This document shows positions 1-6,483 of a DNA stretch of 50,977 nt, in pieces. Within the stretch, counting starts at the first letter, position 1. Each line of letters opens with the position of its first letter. The stretch is taken from positions 1 through 50,977 of IMG/VR virus record IMGVR_UViG_3300024278_000005; one strand, written 5' to 3'. The notes beneath the pieces are model-generated. The model was not told the DNA's origin. It worked only from the letters and a program-made list of their open reading frames with translations, and did no database searches. The position numbers and the translations under genes were made by a program. The DNA comes from a virus.

Positions 1-466
1 ATGCGTCGATCGCATCCCCCTCATGGGGGAAAGGCTTGGGGGGGCTGGCGATGATGGAATACTCAGTTTCCAAACCCTTGCCCTTGCGGGTGAGGGTTAG
101 GTCATAACCAATCGGGTTGCCATAGTCCTCGTGAGAGGCATAGGCATCGATGCCCTGCAAGATGCTTTTCTGCGTTAACTGGCAGATTTGCACTGCCCCA
201 TCGGGGTAAGACCACACAGGGAAAGCGGCGAAAAACTTCACCTTTTCGGGCTTCCCGTCCCGATACCGGATGTCGCTAGGAAGGGCTGACGGGGCTTTAG
301 CTAACCGGACGGGCTTGCCATCGGTATTCCAGTATTCCCAGCCCTCAACGGGGATGCCAAGGATTCGGAACTTGATGGACTGCCCATCCGTGAGCTTCCC
401 AGGGTTCAAGTATCCCCCGGTAGCGTTACTGGAATAGATGGCTTCGGTGTTTTGAAAGAAACTCAC
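1..466 (-). CDS. Phage ssDNA-binding-like protein (3' end missing)
   Basis: An open frame of 155 codons runs off the left edge of the window, so the C-terminus is missing. The likely start is GTG at 466, with GAGG about 10 nt upstream; no ATG lies in frame before it. The protein opens with a short glycine-containing region, then a stretch reading VWSYPDGAVQICQLTQKSI and DLTLTRKGKGLETEYSII. This K-V-Q-I, then R-K-G-x-G-L-x-T-x-Y, pattern resembles the core of gp32-like single-stranded-DNA-binding proteins in many phages. If so, it would coat ssDNA during replication and recombination. The assignment rests on that pattern only. It could also be an unnamed replication accessory protein. Confidence 0.5.
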   Translation of the reverse strand, partial: MSFFQNTEAIYSSNATGGYLNPGKLTDGQSIKFRILGIPVEGWEYWNTDGKPVRLAKAPSALPSDIRYRDGKPEKVKFFAAFPVWSYPDGAVQICQLTQKSILQGIDAYASHEDYGNPIGYDLTLTRKGKGLETEYSIIASPPKPFPHEGDAIDA

Positions 467-671
467 GGGTCTTAACCTCGCTTCATTGCTTTGTACCCTT
501 TCAGTATAGCAGATTAAAAAATAAAGTCAACTAGGCAATCTAGGTTCTCACAAAATTATTTTCCCAGAGGCACCCCTAAAGCGGATGTTTCACGAGACCC
601 CCTAAAAATCGATTTTAAGGCGGGTCTAGCGGGCTTCAGGTAGTCTGACATGGTGGGGCGCTTTTTAGGGG

Positions 672-741
672 GCTTATCGGGGCATAAATGGCTAGATAAG
701 TGGAGCTTATGGGTGAATATAAGCTGGGCTTATAAGCTGGG
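672..741. repeat. Cluster of GCTTAT/ATAAGC repeats
   Basis: GCTTAT occurs at 672-677 and 705-710, and GCTTATAAGC at 728-737. AGCTTAT (704-710) pairs with ATAAGCT (719-725), and TATAAGCTGGG is repeated with a 13-bp period. The spacing suggests protein-binding iterons or a structured region. Confidence 0.5.
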
Positions 742-807
742 GCGGGGCGGAACCATTTTTTTTAAATTTACGATCGTAGGTTTTATTTTTTTGAACAGAG
801 AAAAATC

Positions 808-1032
808 TTAGGCTCCTCTCCAGGAAAAATATTTTTTACTTGCCCATAAAAAATAAAAAAGAAAAAAGTAGCCGCAGTCGCCCTCTTCTACCTCTTCTCT
901 TTTATTTTTTCTTTTATTAGTCTTGATTAGATCAGTCTTAATAGGGGGGCGGTTTTCCAGATGTGGAAAATCGAGATCTGGAAAAACCCGCTCAGGGCAA
1001 GGGTTTTGGGTATTTTTACCTAAAAAACGCAC
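808..1032 (-). pseudogene. Decayed fragment of a replication-initiator-like gene
   Basis: This 74-codon frame contains PDLDFPHLENRPPIKTDLIK. It nearly matches residues 139-158 of the initiator encoded at 27599-28753 (PDLDFPHLEKHPPIKTDLIK). The underlying DNA also matches (about 905-980 against 28265-28340). Over the first 21 or so matched codons most differences are third-position and synonymous (CAC/CAT, CCA/CCT, ATA/ATT, ATA/ATC), so both copies probably once evolved as protein-coding. After the match the frame degenerates into Lys-rich and then Phe-rich low-complexity sequence, and no winged-helix domain precedes it. It is best read as the relic of a second initiator gene. A functional DNA element that happens to lie in both places is the alternative. 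Confidence 0.5.
905..985. repeat. Copy 1 of an ~75-bp segment shared with the initiator gene
   Basis: This sequence is closely similar to 28265-28345 in the same orientation. Both copies hold TTAGATCAGTCTT, a run of G, and an inverted repeat TTTTCCA-n4-TGTGGAAAA-like core (954-971 here) followed by TCGAGATCTGG. Confidence 0.7.
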
Positions 1033-1040
1033 CCCGGCGC

Positions 1041-1069
1041 TTGACGCTTCCCCGAAGGTCTGTTATACA
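1041..1069 (+). promoter_or_regulatory. Strong sigma70-type promoter with no adjacent gene
   Basis: TTGACG (1041-1046), a 17-bp spacer and TATACA (1064-1069) give a near-consensus promoter. The first plus-strand gene downstream starts only at 1444, after a region antisense to the 1225-1422 gene. The transcript could be a small or antisense RNA, or a long leader. Confidence 0.5.
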
Positions 1070-1152
1070 TATAAACTCGCCCTAAAGATTGCGCTATTTG
1101 CTAACAGTAACTTAGTCTACAGCTAGGCGTTATCCCAATCCCAACCGCCACT

Positions 1153-1201
1153 AAAAAGGGCTTTTCTGCTAACACAAACCCGCATCAGCCCAAAAAGCCC
1201 T
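1153..1201 (-). terminator. Intrinsic terminator of the 1225-1422 gene
   Basis: On the minus strand, AGGGCTTTT pairs with AAAAGCCCT across a loop of about 27 nt and is followed by TTTTT. It lies just after the stop codon of the minus-strand gene. Confidence 0.55.
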
Positions 1202-1224
1202 CAAACCCTTACCCCGCAAGGCTT

Positions 1225-1422
1225 CTAGATGAACCGCCCGGTTCTGGTACTAGCTATCGGGGCATGGGGGATCACGGGCACCTTATACTCCGAGGATCCC
1301 CGCTTAACCGTGAGGTAACTGCCTTGGGCGAGGGGGGCGGTGGTGATGGTGGTCTGGTTGGCTTGGATGAGTTTTTCCAGGCGCTTGAGTTGAGCTTGAA
1401 CTAGGGGTGATAATGGAGCCAT
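1225..1422 (-). CDS. Hypothetical small protein
   Basis: A 65-residue protein starts at ATG 1422 with TGAGG 8 nt upstream. The N-terminal half looks helical (PLVQAQLKRLEKLIQANQ). The C-terminal half holds a likely beta segment (GSYLTVKRGSSEYKVPV). It is divergently transcribed from the gene at 1444, only 21 bp away. An intrinsic terminator follows. No family was recognised. Confidence 0.6.
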   Translation of the reverse strand: MAPLSPLVQAQLKRLEKLIQANQTTITTAPLAQGSYLTVKRGSSEYKVPVIPHAPIASTRTGRFI

Positions 1423-1443
1423 GGGTATACCTCAGGAGTCGTT
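1423..1443. promoter_or_regulatory. Divergent start region with overlapping ribosome-binding sites
   Basis: The 21 bp between two divergent ATGs carry CCTCAGGAG. It reads as AGGAG for the plus-strand gene and TGAGG for the minus-strand gene, so the two ribosome-binding sites overlap head to head. Promoters for each gene must lie inside the opposite gene. Confidence 0.6.
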
Positions 1444-1647
1444 ATGCTATACAGCCTAGACCAGCCCCTAAAGGTTGGCACCGTAGTCATCCCCACCAAC
1501 AGCCCCCATCAATACGTCGTCATAGAGCAGGAATCGGGAGACGGGTGCCTACTGCGTCGTCTTGCCCCGGATGAGAAGTTTCCCCACTGTGCCGTGACAA
1601 GGGTTCCTAGCCCTGTACTGCCCATTGACTTGCCAAAATGTCTGTAA
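1444..1647 (+). CDS. Hypothetical small protein
   Basis: A 67-residue protein starts at ATG 1444 with AGGAG 5 nt upstream. It looks like a small beta-rich domain (GTVVIPTNSPHQYVVIEQ, then GCLLRRL). Its fold resembles a generic small barrel, but no family was recognised. It precedes the terminase genes and is separated from them by a region with an inverted repeat. Confidence 0.6.
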   Translation: MLYSLDQPLKVGTVVIPTNSPHQYVVIEQESGDGCLLRRLAPDEKFPHCAVTRVPSPVLPIDLPKCL

Positions 1648-1709
1648 CATCCCGTAATCTTTGACAAAATGACAATCCGTGCCTGACATTTTGGCGGGTG
1701 TGCTAGTCT
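1632..1709. promoter_or_regulatory. Inverted repeat and probable promoter ahead of terminase
   Basis: GCCAAAATGTC (1632-1642) and GACATTTTGGC (1685-1695) form an 11-bp inverted repeat. A third related half-site, CAAAATGAC, lies between them. TTGACA (1661-1666) and CTGACA (1683-1688) are possible -35 boxes, and TAGTCT (1704-1709) a possible -10. Spaced half-sites across a promoter suggest a regulator-controlled terminase operon. Confidence 0.45.
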
Positions 1710-1736
1710 AAAAGGGCTGAACACTGGAGCTAGTCC

Positions 1737-2276
1737 ATGATTTCCCCTGAAAAGCAAATGGCTGGAGAGAAGGTTCAGGCGTGGGTTGCTTTCCAGTATT
1801 GGAGAGACATGGAGTCCCCACGCCGGATCACTGACCTTGTGGCCAAGATGCCCCAGCCTGCACCCTCAGAACGAACCCTGCATCGGTGGAGGGCTGATTT
1901 CCACTGGGATGAAAGGACAGCGGCATGGGATTTGTATCGTGCTGCGGTAGAAGAGGGGTTGCCTGAGGTTCAGATTCAGCCCGTAGCCGAAGAGATAGGC
2001 CCTAGATGGTGGGCAGAACACGATCGCAAGATTCAGGAGCTACAGGACTTTTACGTTAAAGCCGGGAACCATCTTGCGGCCATGGGCATCGCTAACCTAG
2101 ACCAGGTGCATCGCATGAGTCGGGATGGCGACCTCAACAGCAAGCTGGAGAAAGCCAAGATTTCTGAAATTGCATCTTGGGTGCAAGCCAATATCAAGCT
2201 TGTGGAACAAGGCTTAGCCCTGCGGGAACGTGCTTTAGCCGTAGATGAAATCTGCAAAGGGGTGATCAAGGCTTGA
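1737..2276 (+). CDS. terS: Terminase small subunit
   Basis: This 179-residue protein has an N-terminal helix-turn-helix-like region (residues ~15-55, with PAPSERTLHRWRADFHWDER). The pattern resembles HTH domains of phage packaging small subunits, which bind the packaging site on the DNA. A long helical region follows (residues 70-175), likely the oligomerisation part. GGAG lies 7 nt before the ATG. Its stop codon overlaps the start of the large terminase, which is the usual terS-terL order and the strongest support for the call. An inverted repeat and a probable promoter precede it. Confidence 0.75.
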   Translation: MISPEKQMAGEKVQAWVAFQYWRDMESPRRITDLVAKMPQPAPSERTLHRWRADFHWDERTAAWDLYRAAVEEGLPEVQIQPVAEEIGPRWWAEHDRKIQELQDFYVKAGNHLAAMGIANLDQVHRMSRDGDLNSKLEKAKISEIASWVQANIKLVEQGLALRERALAVDEICKGVIKA

Positions 2277-3775
2277 CCCCACGCCTTCGCCTCAATGTTT
2301 TCGCCTCTCACCTCCAGCGCCAAGGCACTCGCACTCTATCCGCCCCCGTCTGGCAACCCCACCCCCAAAACGTAGCCCAACAGCTAGCCATGGCATCCCC
2401 AGCGGATCAACTGTTCTATGGTGGTGCTGCGGGGGTGGGTAAATCCGACTTGCTGCTAGGCTATGCCCTGACCCAAGCCAGCCATGGCATCATCTACCGC
2501 CGGGAATATCCCCAGCTACGCTCCCTGATTGAACGGGGCAAGGAAATCGCAGGGATGGCAGGGCAGTGGAATGGGCAAGCCAAAACGATTACTTTGGGTT
2601 CCCGTGTCCTAGAGTTTGGGGCTGTGCAATATGAGGAATCCGTTAATAAATTCCAGGGAAGGGCGTTCGATTTCCACGGCTTTGATGAACTGACCAGCTT
2701 CTCAGAGCGGCAATTCCGGTTCCTGATTGGGTGGAACCGTAGCGCTCATCCAGGGGTACGATGCCGAATCATTGCCACGGGAAACCCACCCACGACAGCA
2801 TCCGGGGAATGGGTACGCCACTATTGGGCACCCTGGCTGGATAAAGCCCACCCCCTACACCCCACGGAGCCAGGGCAACTGCTATGGTTTGCCACTATTG
2901 ACGGCAAGGATGAATGCTTTCAGACCCCGGAACCCATTGAACATAAGGGCGAGGTTATCGTGCCCCATAGCCGTACCTTCATCCCCGGCACCCTCTCCCA
3001 AAACCCCTACCTAGCTAACACCAACTATCGCGCCACCCTGCAATCTCTCCCCGAACCCTTGCGCAGCTTGCTTCTGTATGGCTTTGACGCGGCGGTGGAA
3101 TCTCTTGACGAGCCATACCAGTTGATTCCCAGTGCTTGGGTTAAAGCCGCTCAGCAACGCCACAACCAAGGAGAGTATCAAACCCATGGTACCCGCGTTA
3201 TTGGCATTGACCCAGCGAGGGGCGGGGGTGACCGCACTGCTATTGCCCTGAGAGAAGGGGATAAGGTAAGCCTTTGGCAATACCCTGGCTTAGGCACCCC
3301 CGATGGTGGATCCGTGGCCACACTAGCCCTAAAACACTGGCAAGAGGGCACGGGAATCAATGTGGATGTGATTGGGATAGGTTCATCGGTTTATGACGTG
3401 CTACGCGGCCAAAACCTACCCGTTACCGCCATCAATGTAGCCGCCACTAGCCATGCCCACGATCGCACGGGGCTGCTAGCCATGGCCAACCTCAGGGCTG
3501 AAATCTTTTGGCGGCTACGGGAAGCCCTAGACCCAGAAAACGGTGCCACCCTCGCCCTACCCCCTGACCCGGCGGTGCTAACGGAGCTAACCAGTTACCG
3601 CTGGAAACTAGAACACCGTGGCATCCAACTGGAGCCAAAAGAAGCCACAAAAAAACGCCTAGGCCGCAGTCCTGACCTAGGCGATGCTATTGCTTTGGCT
3701 TGCTATCTTCCCCGCGCCTATACCAGCGCTTTTGACTCAGGAGAGCCAGTACGAAATTACCGCAGGCAGTGGTAG
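2273..3775 (+). CDS. terL: Terminase large subunit (ATPase and nuclease)
   Basis: The packaging motor cuts concatemeric DNA and pumps it into the prohead. Visible motifs are Walker A GGAAGVGKS (residues 50-58), Walker B with catalytic Glu FDFHGFDE (132-139), a coupling motif ATGNPP (168-173), and an RNase-H-like nuclease beginning GIDPARGGGDRT (311-322, metal-binding Asp313). A later acidic pair, SPDLGDA, lies near residues 466-472. At 500 residues the length is normal. The start is TTG at 2273, overlapping the TGA of terS, with AAGGGG upstream. The first in-frame ATG (residue 40) would remove the segment before the ATPase, so TTG is preferred. It is translationally coupled to terS. Confidence 0.96.
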   Translation: MTPRLRLNVFASHLQRQGTRTLSAPVWQPHPQNVAQQLAMASPADQLFYGGAAGVGKSDLLLGYALTQASHGIIYRREYPQLRSLIERGKEIAGMAGQWNGQAKTITLGSRVLEFGAVQYEESVNKFQGRAFDFHGFDELTSFSERQFRFLIGWNRSAHPGVRCRIIATGNPPTTASGEWVRHYWAPWLDKAHPLHPTEPGQLLWFATIDGKDECFQTPEPIEHKGEVIVPHSRTFIPGTLSQNPYLANTNYRATLQSLPEPLRSLLLYGFDAAVESLDEPYQLIPSAWVKAAQQRHNQGEYQTHGTRVIGIDPARGGGDRTAIALREGDKVSLWQYPGLGTPDGGSVATLALKHWQEGTGINVDVIGIGSSVYDVLRGQNLPVTAINVAATSHAHDRTGLLAMANLRAEIFWRLREALDPENGATLALPPDPAVLTELTSYRWKLEHRGIQLEPKEATKKRLGRSPDLGDAIALACYLPRAYTSAFDSGEPVRNYRRQW

Positions 3776-3777
3776 GG

Positions 3778-4008
3778 CTAAGAGACGAAGTGATGCCGCC
3801 CACTAGCAGACAGGATAGAACATCCTGCGGGGACTTGGAGTATGGGAACCTCATGGCAGTCGGACTGAATTATCCCTAAGTAGTAGGAAGCAAAAATCCG
3901 CAAAGCTTCATCAGGGGAAGGGGCGATGATGTGCTGGGAAATGATATTTACGGGATTGCCATTGACTGTTTTGGTACCGCTGCACTTATAAACCTTGAAA
4001 GTGGCCAT
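3778..4008 (-). CDS. Hypothetical small protein
   Basis: A 76-residue protein. The open frame could begin at ATG 4035. The inner ATG at 4008 is preferred, because a terminator-like hairpin abuts the outer ATG. The inner one also sits in the AACCCAAGC-ATG context seen at other small genes here. The protein begins MATFKVYKCSGTKTVNGN and looks like a small alpha/beta fold of the type that modifies residue numbering by DEALRIFASYYLG. It is convergent with terL. No family was recognised. Confidence 0.6.
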   Translation of the reverse strand: MATFKVYKCSGTKTVNGNPVNIISQHIIAPSPDEALRIFASYYLGIIQSDCHEVPILQVPAGCSILSASGRHHFVS

Positions 4009-4039
4009 AGCTTGGGTTGGGGTGAGGGTGGACATGGGG

Positions 4040-4058
4040 AAACCCCCGGAGGCGGGGG
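4040..4058 (-). terminator. Terminator-like hairpin after the 4067-4297 gene
   Basis: On the minus strand CCCCC pairs with GGGGG around GCCTCC and is followed by TTT. The T-tract is short, so termination may be partial and allow read-through into the next gene. Confidence 0.4.
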
Positions 4059-4066
4059 CGGTGGGG

Positions 4067-4297
4067 TTACAGATTAGCCATGGCCATGGAGATGGCGGCT
4101 ACAGCCATCCAATCTTCAGCGGTAAGGGCTTCCTGTGCATGGATCCGGGCTTGCTCTGGGGTCATGTTTTGCAAGCGATCGCCGTACTTTGATGCGAGTT
4201 CCGCAACCCGCTCCCCTTCGGTGCTAGTAGCCACTAGGTCAAAGGCTTTGCTCACTTGTAGGGGAAAGTGGTAGGCGAGGGATTTTTGGGTAGCCAT
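4067..4297 (-). CDS. Hypothetical small protein, paralogue of the 24528-24776 product
   Basis: A 76-residue protein starting at ATG 4297, with GGAGC 7 nt upstream. The frame is open to 4366, but that would start upstream of the promoter. The C-terminal half shares a pattern with the protein at 24528-24776. Both have AEL-x3-YGDRL, an Ala-rich helix, then W-x4-AI-x-M near the C-terminus. Both are on the minus strand, and this one is driven by a promoter module at 4334-4383. The function is unknown. It is probably a small host-directed or regulatory phage protein. Confidence 0.7.
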   Translation of the reverse strand: MATQKSLAYHFPLQVSKAFDLVATSTEGERVAELASKYGDRLQNMTPEQARIHAQEALTAEDWMAVAAISMAMANL

Positions 4298-4333
4298 TGT
4301 GTTTGCTCCTGTGTTTGCTCGGTTGATGCAACT

Positions 4334-4383
4334 ACTATAAAGCCTAGCGCGTGGAATTGTCAACACTTCAGGGAAAATATTTT
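4334..4383 (-). promoter_or_regulatory. Promoter module 1
   Basis: On the minus strand: AAAATATTTT (4374-4383), TTGACA (4358-4363), a 17-bp spacer and TTATAG (4335-4340). It drives the 4067-4297 gene. It belongs to a family of about twelve such modules in the window. The spacer here carries a poor CCCTAGGG match. Confidence 0.8.
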
Positions 4384-4394
4384 TTAGCCGCGCT

Positions 4395-5150
4395 CTACAG
4401 GGAACCCTCAGGCAGTCCTAGGATGGCCGCGTAGGTGGGCAGAAGGGATGGGTCTTTGCCCTTGAGGTAGGTCACGAATTTATCGGGGCGGTAGGTCACG
4501 TTAAACCAATGGCGGTACTCAGGCAAAAGCTTATCCACATAGATATTGGCATCCACTACCCGCCCATCGGGGTAGAAGTGGCGATACTTGCGAATGAGTC
4601 CAGGGTCATCGGTATTACGCCCCGTAGCCCGCAGATGCTTGCAAAAGCACTTTCCCACGGAAATATCCGGTACTGCATTCCCCGGCAAGATAATGCCATG
4701 GTCTTCCAAGTCTCCCACCAGGGAGTTGTTCAGTTCCTCAAAGATGCAAAACCATCCCGTGGGAATCTTGGTTTTGCGGCGGAATAGCTTGAGCCGTTCA
4801 GTCCAGGCATAGGTGAAGGTGGGAGTTTGGAGTAGAGCCTTAGCCTTAGAAAAGGCTTGGACAAGTTCAAGTTTGCACTGCACCACCTCTGGGGTGTTGC
4901 GGCTCAGGCTCATGATGAACGTGGCCTGGTCTTCAGTTAGTAAGTAGTAGCGGATAACGGTTGCCCCTACTGCCCGTTTTCTCGTCTCTGTTTGAAACAG
5001 GAATAAGCCAAACGCTTGCTCTGCTTGGGTTTTGTACTTCTCGATGGTCTGCACAAGGTTGTCATGGCGGATCCCTAGCCGTTCGGCTACGAGTCGGGAA
5101 TCCACAACTAAGACATTGCCATTGCCACTGGGTACTCTGGTAATATTCAT
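4395..5150 (-). CDS. Rha-type phage regulatory (antirepressor-like) protein
   Basis: A 251-residue protein with two parts. The N-terminal part (about 1-105) matches the Rha family, with VVDSRLVAERLGIRHDNLVQ and a later YYLLTEDQATFIM-LSRNT segment. Such domains are found in phage antirepressors and lysis-lysogeny or host-interference regulators. The C-terminal part (about 113-251) is nearly the same as residues 118-256 of the BRO-type protein at 22219-22989 (shared KTKIP-GWF, PDISVGK-FCK, HFYPDGRVVDANIY, LGLPEGS). The frame is open to 5219, but that upstream ATG lies in a folded leader shared with the 9766 gene. ATG 5150, preceded by GAAGG, is therefore the chosen start. Confidence 0.8.
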   Translation of the reverse strand: MNITRVPSGNGNVLVVDSRLVAERLGIRHDNLVQTIEKYKTQAEQAFGLFLFQTETRKRAVGATVIRYYLLTEDQATFIMSLSRNTPEVVQCKLELVQAFSKAKALLQTPTFTYAWTERLKLFRRKTKIPTGWFCIFEELNNSLVGDLEDHGIILPGNAVPDISVGKCFCKHLRATGRNTDDPGLIRKYRHFYPDGRVVDANIYVDKLLPEYRHWFNVTYRPDKFVTYLKGKDPSLLPTYAAILGLPEGSL

Positions 5151-5243
5151 TTGGTTAGCCTTCGATACGGGTTGACTGCGGTGGTATTGCAAGCCTAGGG
5201 ATTTGCGTTCTCTAGGCATTGCGCCGCTTTATCTATTTTAGCA
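5151..5243 (-). promoter_or_regulatory. Promoter and structured leader RNA of the Rha gene
   Basis: An extended -10 TGCTAAAAT lies at 5235-5243 on the minus strand. Immediately downstream is a leader that aligns with the leader of the 9766 gene. Shared blocks are AAGCGGCGCAAT, a CCTAG...CTAGG stem enclosed by GCAA...TTGC, ACCGCAGT, and GAAGGC-AACCA before the ATG. The stems are kept although the loop sequences differ, which suggests an RNA structure. Confidence 0.6.
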
Positions 5244-5250
5244 CAGCAAT

Positions 5251-5272
5251 AAAAACCCCCATTGCTGGGGGC
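5251..5272 (-). terminator. Intrinsic terminator of the 5280-5525 gene
   Basis: On the minus strand CCCCC (from 5271-5267) pairs with GGGGG (5260-5256) around AGCAAT and is followed by TTTTT. Confidence 0.75.
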
Positions 5273-5279
5273 TGATGAT

Positions 5280-5525
5280 TTATACAAAGTAATCAGTAGG
5301 TGAGGATCCGATGTCCCCCTCCAGCCATTGATTGCAGGTGTCTGGGTCTAGGGCACCCAGTCGATGGATAATCCCCCATCGGATCTCAACCACGAAATCT
5401 TCCAAGAATCCCATGGTCTCACAGGTATCATGAATGGCGCACAGGGCTTGAGTATCATCCATGGTTTTAACAATAGATTTGATCCGGTTGGATTTCTTGA
5501 CTTGCTGGGTGGTAGTGAGTTTCAT
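5280..5525 (-). CDS. Hypothetical small protein
   Basis: An 81-residue protein starting at ATG 5525 (MKLTTTQQVKKSNRIKS). The frame is open further upstream to 5606, but that would place the start upstream of the promoter's -35. The chosen start lies just after the hairpin leader and in the AAAGCAATG context shared with other units. The basic N-terminus is followed by an acidic helical part (DDTQALCAIHDTCETMGFLE). The middle resembles small unknown proteins that contain a Cys pair. No family was recognised. It is a single-gene unit with its own promoter and terminator. Confidence 0.7.
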   Translation of the reverse strand: MKLTTTQQVKKSNRIKSIVKTMDDTQALCAIHDTCETMGFLEDFVVEIRWGIIHRLGALDPDTCNQWLEGDIGSSPTDYFV

Positions 5526-5541
5526 TGCTTTAGTTGGGTAT

Positions 5542-5615
5542 GGGGCTTTCCCCTTGCTGATTACTATATTTACATACCCTAGGGGAATTGTCAACACCCA
5601 AAGCAAAAATATTTT
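5542..5615 (-). promoter_or_regulatory. Promoter module 2 with leader hairpin
   Basis: On the minus strand: AAAATATTTT (5606-5615), TTGACA (5589-5594), a spacer with CCCCTAGGG, and an AT-rich -10 near 5565-5571. The transcript then carries GGGG-AAAG-CCCC (5542-5553). The upstream box directly abuts the TAA stop of the preceding gene. It drives the gene ending at 5280. Confidence 0.8.
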
Positions 5616-5984
5616 TTACCCTGCCGCAAGGTAATCCTGCATAACCTTGCCCATGACTTCTCCCCAAGCAACTGCCTTATCTTTATGCAAGTCCATCTCA
5701 TCAGAAACAAGGGATTTAGCCTGATCCATCATATCCATGGTTTCCCTGGTAACCGCGATCGTGATCCGAATAAAGTCATCAGTAGGGTCGCCCCCAATAG
5801 CAGATGGATCCAATGAGTCCGGGGTAAAATTTTCGCTGAAACTATCCCAGTCCACATCCGCCAGTTTGATTATTTCTTCAAGTTCAGAGGAATCATAGGG
5901 AAGGGCATCCCCAGAGCCTAACAAAATCGGATGGGGTTCCAACCATAAAGCCTTCCCCTTGTATGGTTTGGGTAAAAATTTCAT
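5616..5984 (-). CDS. Hypothetical acidic protein
   Basis: A 122-residue acidic protein (DVDWDSFSENFTPDSLDPSA in the middle). Its C-terminal third is predicted helical (ITIAVTRETMDMMDQAKSLV, then DKAVAWGEVMGKVMQDYL). The start at ATG 5984 has AAGGAT upstream. The C-terminal part resembles generic ribbon-helix-helix-like or short helical tails, but no motif is conclusive. It is divergent from the 6021 gene, and the roughly 35 bp between them holds the start regions of both. Confidence 0.6.
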   Translation of the reverse strand: MKFLPKPYKGKALWLEPHPILLGSGDALPYDSSELEEIIKLADVDWDSFSENFTPDSLDPSAIGGDPTDDFIRITIAVTRETMDMMDQAKSLVSDEMDLHKDKAVAWGEVMGKVMQDYLAAG

Positions 5985-6020
5985 GTATCCTTAATGTAGT
6001 CATAGCAATGGAGTCAATAT

Positions 6021-6308
6021 GTGATCAAACCTTTTCTAGTCGGGTCAGTGTGTTACTGGCCTGACCTCACCCGCCAATCCGGGTCTCTAGCGGGTGGGAT
6101 TTTTCTCAGTTGTGCCCTGAAGTTGCGACCACAAAACCCGGATGACTGGATTGCCGTCCCTGATTTTGACTGGGTTGCCTATACTGGCATTTCCCAGGAT
6201 GAGCTAAGCACCATCCGCCGCGACCTTGAGCGCCAGGGGCTAATCTCCATCGCAGCGACAGAGAACCCGAACCTAGTCCCCATTAAACTCAATCTCCAGA
6301 GCAATTAG
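6021..6308 (+). CDS. Small winged-helix protein
   Basis: A 95-residue protein with GTG start at 6021 and GGAG 8 nt upstream. The pattern AGGIFLSCALKLR...DDWIAVPDFDWVAYTGISQDEL, then IRRDLERQGLISI, fits the winged-helix module seen in phage replication and regulatory proteins. In that module a first helix is followed by a Trp-containing linker, a recognition helix and a wing. It is likely DNA-binding. Followed by two closely spaced small genes, probably one operon. Specific function unknown. Confidence 0.65.
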   Translation: MIKPFLVGSVCYWPDLTRQSGSLAGGIFLSCALKLRPQNPDDWIAVPDFDWVAYTGISQDELSTIRRDLERQGLISIAATENPNLVPIKLNLQSN

Positions 6309-6321
6309 GAGCTACTGTACC

Positions 6322-6483
6322 ATGATCACCCTTGGACTTCCCGATGGGCGCACCATCACCCTAGACCCCAACGACATCACCGCCGCCCATATTGATGCCG
6401 TCATCCTAGGGGTGGACACAACCTTGGGCAAAATTCCACGCCGTGACTATCCCCAGCAAGTAGGCGGGCTGAGTATTGAGTAA
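6322..6483 (+). CDS. Hypothetical small protein (53 residues)
   Basis: A short frame from ATG 6322 with AGGAG 11 nt upstream. It reads MITLGLPDGRTITLDPNDIT and onwards, ending in TAA, and that stop overlaps the ATG of the next gene (TAATG). The composition (GLPDGRTITLDP, then AAHIDAVILG) is that of a small folded beta/alpha domain rather than random sequence. No family was recognised. Confidence 0.65.
   Translation: MITLGLPDGRTITLDPNDITAAHIDAVILGVDTTLGKIPRRDYPQQVGGLSIE

Larger units (their letters stand above)
467..1040. other. Non-coding stretch with repeats and an AT-rich tract; candidate replication origin
   Basis: No convincing intact gene is present. From 672 to 741 there are several GCTTAT or ATAAG(C) hexamers in both orientations. 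They include the perfect palindrome GCTTATAAGC (728-737) and an 11-bp direct repeat TATAAGCTGGG (718-728 and 731-741). A strongly AT-rich tract follows (754-800, and again 829-925). The right part overlaps a decayed copy of the replication-initiator central segment. Repeats beside an AT-rich tract are typical of iteron-type origins, but the function here is inferred. Confidence 0.4.

Noticed and set aside
923-1126. 67-residue plus-strand frame
   Set aside because: It reads across the duplicated initiator segment on the opposite strand, and it has no promoter or ribosome-binding site.
1509-1757. Minus-strand frame across the 1444 gene and the terminase control region
   Set aside because: No ribosome-binding site; composition is that of an antisense shadow.
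4395-5219. Upstream start at 5219 for the Rha-type gene
   Set aside because: That ATG lies in a leader RNA shared with the 9766 gene, where the corresponding codon is not a start; ATG 5150 has a ribosome-binding site.
5280-5606. Longer start at 5606 for the small gene ending at 5280
   Set aside because: It would place the start upstream of promoter module 2; ATG 5525 follows the leader.
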